This document shows, in pieces, positions 1 to 6,279 of a stretch of 20,906 nt of DNA (position 1 is the stretch's first letter; each line of letters opens with the position of its first letter). The DNA lies in NCBI GenBank assembly GCA_903864485.1, contig CAIPGD010000035.1, positions 1 through 20,906 of the forward strand, given 5' to 3'. The stretch is from an uncultured bacterium (GTDB lineage Bacteria; Pseudomonadota; Gammaproteobacteria; Burkholderiales; Burkholderiaceae_E). The position numbers and the translations under genes are program-made. The notes beneath the pieces were generated by a model. It saw only the letters and a list, made by a program, of their open reading frames with translations. It searched no databases and was not told the DNA's origin.

Positions 1-2
1 CG

Positions 3-164
3 GCCACGTTCTACAAATGGCGGGCCAAGTTCGGTGGCATGGACGCCTCGCTGATGGCGCGGATGAAGGAGCTGGAGGAAGAGAACCGCCGGCTCAAGAA
101 GCTGTATGTCGAGGCGCAGATCAAGGCCGACATCGTTGCGGAGGCGCTCGCAAAAAAACTCTGA
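3..164 (+). CDS. IS3-family transposase OrfA, C-terminal end (partial)
   Basis: The reading frame is open from the left edge and stops with TGA at 162-164. The visible part starts with an ATFYKWRAKFGGM-like stretch, typical of the end of the helix-turn-helix in IS3 OrfA proteins. It continues as a charged heptad-like helix (MKELEEENRRL), which in this family is a leucine-zipper multimerisation segment. The last codons read through seven consecutive A residues (152-158) just before the stop. This is where IS3 elements shift by -1 to make the OrfAB fusion transposase. The start codon and most of the DNA-binding domain lie outside the window. Confidence 0.8.
   Translation, partial: ATFYKWRAKFGGMDASLMARMKELEEENRRLKKLYVEAQIKADIVAEALAKKL
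152..158 (+). promoter_or_regulatory. A7 slippery heptamer for -1 programmed frameshift
   Basis: Seven consecutive A residues lie just before the OrfA TGA at 162-164. The OrfB frame is -1 relative to OrfA at exactly this place and is open on both sides. This matches the programmed frameshift known for IS3-family elements, which sets the amount of OrfAB transposase. Confidence 0.75.
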
Positions 165-913
165 GGCCATCTCGCCGACGCGAGGTGGCCAGATGGGCAG
201 TCGAGGAGAAAGGCCTGAGCATACGGCTGGCCTGCGAAGCGTTTGGCTTGAGCCAAAGTGGCTATCGTTACGTGCCGCAGCGCAACGTGGAGAACCAGCG
301 CATTGCAGAGTGGCTGACGCTGCTGACCGACAACCAGCGCAACTGGGGCTTTGGGCTGTGCTTTTTGCACCTGCGCATCAAGCCCAAGAAGCGGATGGTG
401 CGGATCAAGCCCGAACCACTGGCAGTGCCCGAGGTCGTGAACCAAACCTGGTCAATGGACTTCATGCACGACCAGCTGCAAGACGGTCGCAGCTACCGGC
501 TGTTCAACGTGATCGATGACTTTAACCGCGAGGCACTGGCCATTGATGCGGACTTCTCGTTGCCCGCAGAGCGTGTGATCCGCAGCCTGGAGCAGATCAT
601 CGAATGGCGTGGCAAACCCACTACGCTACGCTGTGACAACGGCCCTGAGTATGTCAGCGAGGCGCTGAGCACCTGGGCTCGCGAGCAGGGTATTCGGGTT
701 GAATATACGCAGCCCGGAAAGCCGCAGCAGAACGCCTATGTCGAGCGGTTCAACCGAACCGTGCGTTATGACTGGCTGACGCAGTACCTGTTCGAGAGCA
801 TCAGCGAAGTGCAAGAGCACGCAACGCGCTGGGCTTGGACTTACAATAACGAACGCCCGAATATGGCCTTGGGCGGAATCACCCCGAAACAACGGCTGGC
901 CATGGCCATTTAA
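152..913 (+). CDS. IS3-family transposase OrfB (DDE integrase core), probably internally deleted
   Basis: This is OrfB, expected to be made as an OrfAB fusion by -1 slippage on the A7 tract at 152-158, and about 253 codons long from there. The DDE catalytic core is visible: the Asp in WSMDFMHDQL, the Asp in LRCDNGPEY, and the Glu in NAYVERFNRT. The C-terminal ERPNMALGG and TPKQRLAMA motifs are also typical. In relatives as I recall them, about 25-35 residues containing an NHKRVYRIYREL-like helix sit between the CFLHLR and IKPKKR segments. Here they are joined directly at CTGCGC (371-376). The frame is kept, so the product could be made, but it would lack part of the HTH_21-type DNA-binding region. 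I regard it as probably inactive. Confidence 0.8.
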   Translation, partial: KKTLRPSRRREVARWAVEEKGLSIRLACEAFGLSQSGYRYVPQRNVENQRIAEWLTLLTDNQRNWGFGLCFLHLRIKPKKRMVRIKPEPLAVPEVVNQTWSMDFMHDQLQDGRSYRLFNVIDDFNREALAIDADFSLPAERVIRSLEQIIEWRGKPTTLRCDNGPEYVSEALSTWAREQGIRVEYTQPGKPQQNAYVERFNRTVRYDWLTQYLFESISEVQEHATRWAWTYNNERPNMALGGITPKQRLAMAI

Positions 914-952
914 CCTCTACTTCTCGGACCGCCGAAAAGAGGGGGGATTACC

Positions 953-1326
953 GTTCGCCGTCGAGTTCGTCGTCGTCGAAGTCGTCGGACATGGGTGGCT
1001 CCGCGTTGGGGATACCGGGAGGGTAATTGTGGTCAGGCTCAGGGGGTGAGCCGGTGGCGAAAGCATTGCGTTGGCGAACAGAGGATCGGCGCTTTGGTGA
1101 AATTGAACGCCGATATGGCTTCACGCCCTTGCCGAACAAGGGTCACGGACCACCATATTTCAGTTCTAAATGACTGCGACAAAGCGGGACAACGCCAAAA
1201 CCCGCCCTTCAACTGACTTATATTTATTACTGAACAAGGACCACAGAAACACTTTATTCGGCTTCTAAATTATTTAGCATATTTGAGCAAACGTCAGAAC
1301 AGCACTGCGCGCGTTTGAAGCGCGCT
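953..1326. other. Gene-poor stretch between the IS element and the cyclase-like gene
   Basis: I see no convincing gene in these 374 bases. The first part has a GTCGTCGTCG-type low-complexity run (965-985), which on the minus strand reads as an acidic tail and gives a 63-codon open frame (948-1139). On the plus strand a frame from GTG 1054 to the TGA at 1171-1173 encodes about 39 residues, including RRFGEIERRYGF. It has codon-like composition and could be the tail of a decayed gene. The remainder (1174-1326) is AT-rich without recognisable promoter or repeat structure, apart from a GC hairpin at its right end. This is probably a scar region produced when the IS or the island inserted. Confidence 0.4.
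1307..1325 (-). terminator. GC-rich hairpin just after the cyclase-like gene
   Basis: GCGCGC at 1307-1312 and GCGCGC at 1320-1325 can form a 6-bp stem with a 7-base loop, directly downstream (minus strand) of the TAG at 1327-1329. There is no clear run of T after the stem on the minus strand, so intrinsic terminator activity is uncertain. Confidence 0.25.
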
Positions 1327-2079
1327 CTAGGCCTGCGCCCATTTGCTTCCTTCTGATGATTCGCTTTCTAGGAAATCTTTGAACCAGGCCCATTTTTCCA
1401 ATGCAGACTCTGGCAGCTCCTTTTTAAGCATTTGACCCGCCAGGTTGGCATAATTACCATAGACCTCCTCGATTTTGCCGTGCTGATCAATATCAGCGAT
1501 GTATTGGTCAAAAAGCCCGTTTACGAATACCTTCCCATTTCTTTTCAAGCACATACGCAAGCCAACTTGCGACGATTTAGTCGAGTCAATTTGAAAGCAT
1601 TTATATGAATGTTTACGCCACCATTCCGCAGCCGACTCCGAAAGGACCACAATGGGCTCATTACCGCAATGCTCAAGTGAGTACGCCTCTTGATAAGCAG
1701 GACCGACGATGTTCGACTGAGTATGCCAGGTTTTTCCAATAGAGATTCCACCCCGAATAAGGTACCCGGCCTTTAGAAAGTAGTGCGAAAGCTGGATTGC
1801 ACGCATAACTACTACAGAAAGCCCGTCGTATCCATCAACGTCAGTCGCTTCGAGCGGGGCGCTCAAAATAATGCAATCTGAAATATAGATGTGCTCAGGA
1901 ATGAGGGCGGTCGCCACGGACGAACTTACGCTCGCATCTAACATTGGTATTGCCTCCGAAAGAAAACGAATCAGGCAATCTAGTTGGCTTAGTTTCCGAT
2001 CATCCCGGACGGCAGCATTCACAAGGGCCTCAAAGCCAAGCAAATCGATAAACGCAACTGCACGATTTTCAAATTCCAT
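1327..2079 (-). CDS. Class III nucleotidyl-cyclase-like protein, function unknown
   Basis: A 250-residue protein with no signal peptide or membrane segment. Its motif order recalls class III nucleotidyl cyclases. AFIDLLGF at 9-16 carries D12, the position of the first metal-binding Asp. HIYISDCIIL at 63-72 carries D68, the second Asp. IRGGISIG at 108-115 matches the R-x-G-I-x-x-G motif. GPAYQEAYSLE at 126-136 sits where cyclases have the GDxVNxAxRL segment. Substrate-selecting and transition-state residues cannot be assigned, so it may be a degenerate or differently specific enzyme. ATG 2077-2079 has a G-rich ribosome-site-like GGGGA 4 bases upstream. It lies about 120 bases from its upstream neighbour, probably in its own unit. 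No membrane or cyclic-nucleotide effector gene lies beside it. Whether it contributes to defence is inference. Confidence 0.6.
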   Translation of the reverse strand: MEFENRAVAFIDLLGFEALVNAAVRDDRKLSQLDCLIRFLSEAIPMLDASVSSSVATALIPEHIYISDCIILSAPLEATDVDGYDGLSVVVMRAIQLSHYFLKAGYLIRGGISIGKTWHTQSNIVGPAYQEAYSLEHCGNEPIVVLSESAAEWWRKHSYKCFQIDSTKSSQVGLRMCLKRNGKVFVNGLFDQYIADIDQHGKIEEVYGNYANLAGQMLKKELPESALEKWAWFKDFLESESSEGSKWAQA

Positions 2080-2092
2080 TGCATCCCCACCC

Positions 2093-2105
2093 GACCAAGT
2101 TGGTC
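2093..2105. promoter_or_regulatory. GACCAA-G-TTGGTC inverted repeat, candidate operator
   Basis: A perfect 6+6 inverted repeat with a single central base lies 14 to 26 bases upstream of the ATG of the cyclase-like gene. A CATAAT hexamer (minus strand, 2119-2124) could serve as a -10 element, although no good -35 matches it. The repeat would then lie in the leader just after the transcription start, a usual place for repressor binding. No function is proven. Confidence 0.3.
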
Positions 2106-2164
2106 AGTTAGCTCACGAATTATGCTTCAATGCGGACTCTATCAGCACCGCGTCGGGCACCCGA

Positions 2165-2187
2165 AGGCGCGCGAAGACATCGCGCCT
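2165..2187 (-). terminator. 7-bp stem hairpin after the zinc-finger gene
   Basis: AGGCGCG at 2165-2171 and CGCGCCT at 2181-2187 form a perfect 7-bp stem with a 9-base loop. It lies about 12 bases beyond the minus-strand stop of the two-zinc-finger gene. A T tract is missing, so it may be a weak terminator or an mRNA-stabilising stem. Confidence 0.3.
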
Positions 2188-2198
2188 CAAACTCAAAC

Positions 2199-2654
2199 CT
2201 AGCGACGCTTCCCCAAGCCGGGCCCACCTCCTTGCCAAGGGCGAGAGATGTTGCTTCCTTTTAAGATCGGCAAAGTCCCTTTAGTATCAATTTTCTCCAG
2301 TATTAATGGACTAGCCCCATGCTTTACGACCCGGTGAAGCCTATACAAAGGAACCTTGACCAAATCACCACAAAGCTGACACCTTATATCCGGAGATTTT
2401 TCGATGGCCGCTATCCATTTTTCCTCCCTCCTTTTTTCAAACCTCACTTGTTGCGGTGTCTTAGGCAGAGAGATTTCGTAAGCTTTTATTAACTTGGTAA
2501 GCTCATGCTTATCAAGATCATAGCGAAATTCGTGCGCGCTTTTTCTATGGTTGTTGAGCCTTGATCCCTTAATAAGTTCACCACATACCGAACAGGGGAT
2601 TTTAGCTCGCGCGAGCCGCTGCCAGAAGTCCAATCGCGGATATCTCTGTTTCAA
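2199..2654 (-). CDS. Small protein with two C2H2 zinc-finger motifs
   Basis: A 151-residue basic protein that I cannot assign to a named family. It contains two motifs of identical spacing: C21-x2-C24-x11-H36-x4-H41 and C92-x2-C95-x11-H107-x4-H112. Each has a G(E/D)L(I/V)K stretch right after the second Cys, so they look like an internal duplication. Between them is a charged helical linker (about 45-86). The C-terminus is Gly/Arg-rich. This suggests nucleic-acid binding, but no catalytic domain is visible. The start is TTG at 2652-2654, forced by an in-frame TAA two codons upstream. AGGGAG lies 9 bases before it. The gene is about 125 bases downstream of the DUF3883 gene and looks more AT-rich than the core operon, suggesting separate acquisition. 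Confidence 0.65.
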   Translation of the reverse strand: MKQRYPRLDFWQRLARAKIPCSVCGELIKGSRLNNHRKSAHEFRYDLDKHELTKLIKAYEISLPKTPQQVRFEKRREEKWIAAIEKSPDIRCQLCGDLVKVPLYRLHRVVKHGASPLILEKIDTKGTLPILKGSNISRPWQGGGPGLGKRR

Positions 2655-2778
2655 GGCTTAAAGCTCCCTGAGTTTCTTTAGTCAGAAATTAAAGAAAGAC
2701 CTTAAAATGCAGATCCGATATAACTGCGCTTGAAAAGAGCCGCCCATCCGCTATCGCCTACCTAATATCAGGAAACTT

Positions 2779-3618
2779 TCAAAAAGTAGCCAAGTAGCTC
2801 ACGGGGTCCAACTTACATCTTTCGTTGATGGCTCCTGCCAACGAAAACATTCGAGCTTTCTTACGAAAATCAAATAGGCGATACAAGCGAAACTGCTTTG
2901 CTTCGGCCTTTGAAACTGCTAGCTCACGTTTCGTTACGTAGAACGGGGCTTCTATTCCAAACGCCGTGGTCTTAACTTCAATAAAACGCTCACGACCGTC
3001 GGGCTCGAATGAGAGTACATCGTAGCCCAAGCCATCACCCTTGGTCGCGGACACCTGTTCGACCCTGTCTACCAGATGCTTTGCACCGAGCTCATGCAAT
3101 CGATGTCGCTCGTAACCCATCACAAACTCTTCACCAGCCGCGCCAAGCGAACGATTTCGAGCTTCCAGAGCTAAATAGTCGCGCTTGATCCCAAACTCAC
3201 GGTGGTGATACTTGTCGGCAGAAGGCGCAGACACCTTGGATGGCTTCGGCGGTTCCGACAGAAGCCCAACATACTCCGTAATCAAAGGGAGTGACGCAGG
3301 CGCCTCGACCGCATAAACAGCAGTCTTCTCGAAAGTTGCGTCTTCGCGCAATCTTTGCCCGACAACTTCAAATAGCAGGCGCTGATAATTCGGAAGCGGC
3401 TTGTAGCCATTGATCCAAGGCGATCCAAACTCCACCAAGATCGCACTGATGTTGCGATGCTTCATCTCAACGGATTGATCGGAACGACCGGCTAGCTTTG
3501 GCAAAAGGGCTTTGCGATGTGCGGTTTTGTTATAGGACTGCCCCGCCAGCTCTTGCAGGAGCATGTGGAAATAGTCGGCAACAATTGCCTCCACTTCAAA
3601 ACGAGACCAATCAGCCAT
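2779..3618 (-). CDS. DUF3883 / PD-(D/E)XK nuclease-like protein at the end of the DISARM operon
   Basis: Two regions are visible. The N-terminal ~100 residues (WSRFEVEAIVADYF, YNKTAHRKAL, KHRNISAIL, GYKPLPNYQ) resemble a domain I know from restriction-type proteins. The C-terminal half (about 155-262) matches DUF3883: a GxxGEE motif near 161-166, then GYDVLSF, then FIEVKTT, then PFYVTKREL and LYRLFDF. E165/E166, D202 and the E216-x-K218 pair fit a PD-(D/E)XK active site, so DNA cleavage is a reasonable inference. Residue numbers count from the upstream ATG at 3624. I prefer the ATG at 3618, because CGGGAG abuts the first ATG but sits 6 bases from the second. The gene follows drmC by 12 bases and is probably co-transcribed, making it a candidate nuclease of this DISARM variant. 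Confidence 0.75.
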   Translation of the reverse strand: MADWSRFEVEAIVADYFHMLLQELAGQSYNKTAHRKALLPKLAGRSDQSVEMKHRNISAILVEFGSPWINGYKPLPNYQRLLFEVVGQRLREDATFEKTAVYAVEAPASLPLITEYVGLLSEPPKPSKVSAPSADKYHHREFGIKRDYLALEARNRSLGAAGEEFVMGYERHRLHELGAKHLVDRVEQVSATKGDGLGYDVLSFEPDGRERFIEVKTTAFGIEAPFYVTKRELAVSKAEAKQFRLYRLFDFRKKARMFSLAGAINERCKLDPVSYLATF

Positions 3619-3630
3619 GACCATCTCCCG

Positions 3631-4413
3631 CTAGTGTGCGCTTTGTGTGACCTTTGCCGGCAAAATAATCCCCGTATTGACGAGGGCATCCAGGTGCTCA
3701 TGGAGACTCTTCGGAAGCTGACCACCGCGAATTAAAACTCCAGCCTCCATGTTCCGTTCCATTGCGAAGTTAGTGAGATTTGCGCTGGTGATAAAGCAGA
3801 TTGTCCGATCAGCAACAGCAACCTTTGCATGGACGCTGCCTTTAGGCGAACCATCGCTAACAGTGCTCCATGCATAAAGGCGCGCTGCCGGTACCAGCAT
3901 GCTCATGTTGGCCAAGGCGTCTACAGTAATCTTGCCGCCATGCGCCTGTGACTGCTCAAGCAAAACACAAACCACAACGCCGCGGTGGCTTGCCTCATTA
4001 AGGGCATCCGTAACCGTCTGAACGTCATAAGCCACATAGCTGATAATGAACAACCTCTCCTGAGCGCTATTTATGACCTGTAAGAGCGCCTGTTCTGTCT
4101 GCCGAGTTGATACGAACGAGGTTGTGGGCCCCGTCCAAACAAGCTCGGTGGACTGTTGGTCGACCACCTTTGTAAAGACATGTCCTGCCGCCATCAACAT
4201 TGAGGCAAGTTCATTGGCGGCGACGTTCGTCGTGCGCCAAGTTTCAATAAGCTGATCCACGACCGCAGCAGCAGCAGACGTACCGAGGACACCTAAAAGA
4301 GATCCAGTCGCCCTAGTGGCATCAGTCTGCCGAATCTTATTTGCAATCAACTGAATCTTATCTGGGGGGACTAACCAGACCAGCGCCGCCACCGCATCCA
4401 AAAGCTTATCCAC
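3631..4413 (-). CDS. drmC: DrmC, phospholipase D-family DISARM protein
   Basis: A 260-residue protein with one phospholipase D HKD motif: H195-x-K197-x4-D202 (VHAKVAVAD), followed by the ITSANLTN and RNMEAGVLI segments typical of the family. The N-terminal ~90 residues are helical and Ala-rich. A strand/helix block (QTEQALLQVINSAQERLFIISY) opens the PLD fold. A single HKD means the active site would form in a dimer, as in Nuc-type nucleases. DrmC is a conserved DISARM component of uncertain function; in published work it is not always essential for protection. The ATG overlaps the drmB stop by 8 bases, so translation is coupled. The assignment rests on the HKD motif plus its position right after drmA and drmB. 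Confidence 0.88.
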   Translation of the reverse strand: MDKLLDAVAALVWLVPPDKIQLIANKIRQTDATRATGSLLGVLGTSAAAAVVDQLIETWRTTNVAANELASMLMAAGHVFTKVVDQQSTELVWTGPTTSFVSTRQTEQALLQVINSAQERLFIISYVAYDVQTVTDALNEASHRGVVVCVLLEQSQAHGGKITVDALANMSMLVPAARLYAWSTVSDGSPKGSVHAKVAVADRTICFITSANLTNFAMERNMEAGVLIRGGQLPKSLHEHLDALVNTGIILPAKVTQSAH

Positions 4414-6277
4414 CTAGGGCGCCCTTGAAAAACGCGCCATTTACACGCTCTAAGGTCGGCACTAGCAACGACCGATCAAGGTAACGATTTCCTCGCTCGC
4501 ACGATGTTTCAGCAACCAAGCTACAAGCGTGACATGAGGCGGCGTGAAGTGATCGGTCCTTGTGAGGGTCGTGCTCTGAACAGAGCGGGTCAGAGGAACA
4601 GATCTTTGATCGGTTCAAGGCTTGCTCAAGGAGCCGGCCCAGGTTTTCTGGCTTACCCAGATCAACCAGCCCACCCAGCGTACCGTCGGAGTCCGCAGCT
4701 GCCGTGTAAATGAGGATTCCGGCTTGCGGGCTATCTCCGGAGGTATCGGCATAGATCCGCTCACGAATACTCGCTGCGTTGTACCCGCACTCCAGCGCCA
4801 GTTCACGAATCAGCAAATGCGAGAGCGTGTGGAGCATGGCGTACCGGATGCCGGGGTAGCCCTCATCAGGGTCTAAATGACGTGCTACTCGCCACCCCCT
4901 GTGGCCGCCGCGCAGCATCTGATCGACCTGGTTCACAGCAGGCAGCGCCTCCCAAGCGACGAGCGCCTGTTCGTCGAACTGAATGAAGATACCTTCGCCG
5001 TGGACTTGGTTAGCCGGAACCCAATCGGGCCTGCTACTTGAGAGGCTGGCCATCTTGGGGCGCTCATTTGGGTCCCCAGTTTCCTCGGGAGCCTCCACTC
5101 GGGTAAAGCCGAGCAATGCATTGACCTCACGCAGACGTTCCAAGAGCAGAACACGACTCATCTGCCCTGCGAAAGCCACAGGCGTGTCAACCTTCTTACT
5201 CATAAAGTGTGGGTAATCAGCCGGGGGATTCGGCTGGGTTAATGCGTCCCACTCCGGCCCCTTTATATTCGCTTCATCAGCGATGCCCAGTCCGTCTCCG
5301 GCGCGATGAGACTCAATGGCGGCCCATATTTTATTTACCGGATGCTTCTCAATTCCTGGCAGGGTGCCATTCTTCTTCAGGGCTTTTACAACACCCACCA
5401 ACTCCGCCTCTGACTCCAGATCTTCAAACGATGATTCCCAACCATCAACCATGAGCTGACTGAGCGCGTCGTTGACCTGCGGAATAGCCAACGCTGAGAG
5501 CGTTATCGGGAACCAGCTGTTCGTAGCGCCCAATAGGACTGCTCGCGGCTCTTCGTCACACTTGCTGTCGAAGTGGCCAAGGTGTGGGTGCCGACCACGG
5601 CAGGCGGGTAGATTCTCTTTTCCAGCCTTGCCGAATGCCTGTGCCAAGCTCCTTGAGGTAGAGCACGTGTCGCACTTAACCCAAAGGTTCTCAGTCTGCA
5701 AAGACGCGCCGCTCTCGTAGAAGCGAAGTCCTCCGCTGCACGAACTGTTGCCACCGTGAACAAAGTAATGCCAAGGAAAGTCATCAAGATGACCGTTTCG
5801 GCAAGCTAAAAGGAAACGTGCTGGTACCGCATCTGCATCTCTGGCTTTTTGGTCGCCCTTTGATCCCGTGCAGCCCTTGTGCAAGAAGCAAGTACGCTCC
5901 GGCCTATAAGGGTCAGCTTTAATGCTGAATAGCTCATGATCAAAAGGCGAGAGCAAACCGCATTTCACACACCGCATCCAGCGGGGAAATGGCAGCACAG
6001 GTACACCGATGTTTGCCTCGGCGGAAAAAACATCTACCATCTCGCTCTTCTGGAATGGTGGCATGCGCAGATTCTCAACTTGCGCACCGAGCACCTTGCG
6101 AACGGCAGCCAATAGCCTTGCTTCCTGTATCGGCTGGCAGCGATCTTTCTCCCAACGATCAATGCCGAGCGTGACTACGGACAGGCTAGGCAGATCAATC
6201 AGCGCGCCAGGACCATAGGTCCAAAGCAATTGGCTGGGGCGCACCTCGCCGACCGGCGTCTTGTTGTTGATGATCAT
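4406..6277 (-). CDS. drmB: DrmB, DUF1998 zinc-binding DISARM protein
   Basis: A 623-residue protein matching DrmB. It opens with VRPSQLLWTYGPGALIDLP, a usual start for these proteins. Cys pairs suggest zinc ribbons (C103-x2-C106, C130/C136, C202-x2-C205). The C-terminal part is DUF1998-like: a HTLSHLLIREL helix, a Gly-rich GGLVDLG segment and a cysteine cluster ending in CHAC (582-585) and C593. In DISARM, DrmA and DrmB form a complex that loads on DNA; DrmB itself has no helicase motifs here. The ATG at 6275-6277 has GAGGG 8 bases upstream and lies 2 bases after the drmA stop; the 3' end overlaps drmC. The gene appears intact. Confidence 0.92.
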   Translation of the reverse strand: MIINNKTPVGEVRPSQLLWTYGPGALIDLPSLSVVTLGIDRWEKDRCQPIQEARLLAAVRKVLGAQVENLRMPPFQKSEMVDVFSAEANIGVPVLPFPRWMRCVKCGLLSPFDHELFSIKADPYRPERTCFLHKGCTGSKGDQKARDADAVPARFLLACRNGHLDDFPWHYFVHGGNSSCSGGLRFYESGASLQTENLWVKCDTCSTSRSLAQAFGKAGKENLPACRGRHPHLGHFDSKCDEEPRAVLLGATNSWFPITLSALAIPQVNDALSQLMVDGWESSFEDLESEAELVGVVKALKKNGTLPGIEKHPVNKIWAAIESHRAGDGLGIADEANIKGPEWDALTQPNPPADYPHFMSKKVDTPVAFAGQMSRVLLLERLREVNALLGFTRVEAPEETGDPNERPKMASLSSSRPDWVPANQVHGEGIFIQFDEQALVAWEALPAVNQVDQMLRGGHRGWRVARHLDPDEGYPGIRYAMLHTLSHLLIRELALECGYNAASIRERIYADTSGDSPQAGILIYTAAADSDGTLGGLVDLGKPENLGRLLEQALNRSKICSSDPLCSEHDPHKDRSLHAASCHACSLVAETSCERGNRYLDRSLLVPTLERVNGAFFKGALGG

Positions 6278-6279
6278 GA

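Larger units (their letters stand above)
1..952 (+). mobile_element. IS3-family insertion sequence, right-hand portion (left end outside window)
   Basis: The left edge holds the 3' part of an IS3-family element with the usual layout: the end of OrfA, a heptameric A slippery site at 152-158, and OrfB in the -1 frame with a DDE integrase core. OrfB best resembles the IS407/IS51-like branch as I know it. The right boundary is placed after the G-rich run and ATTACC at 941-952, which resembles terminal sequences of such elements from memory. The left inverted repeat is not in the window, so neither the terminal repeats nor a target duplication can be verified. An apparent internal OrfB deletion suggests the copy is not autonomous. 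Confidence 0.75.

Noticed and set aside
948..1139. 63-codon minus-strand frame with acidic tail
   Set aside because: Its stop lies in the IS end, its tail comes from a GTC repeat run, and no ribosome site or homology is recognised; kept only as a possible remnant.
1327..2079. Assignment as a complete Pycsar system
   Set aside because: No adjacent effector with a membrane, TIR or cyclic-nucleotide-binding domain is visible, and the cyclase motifs are diverged.
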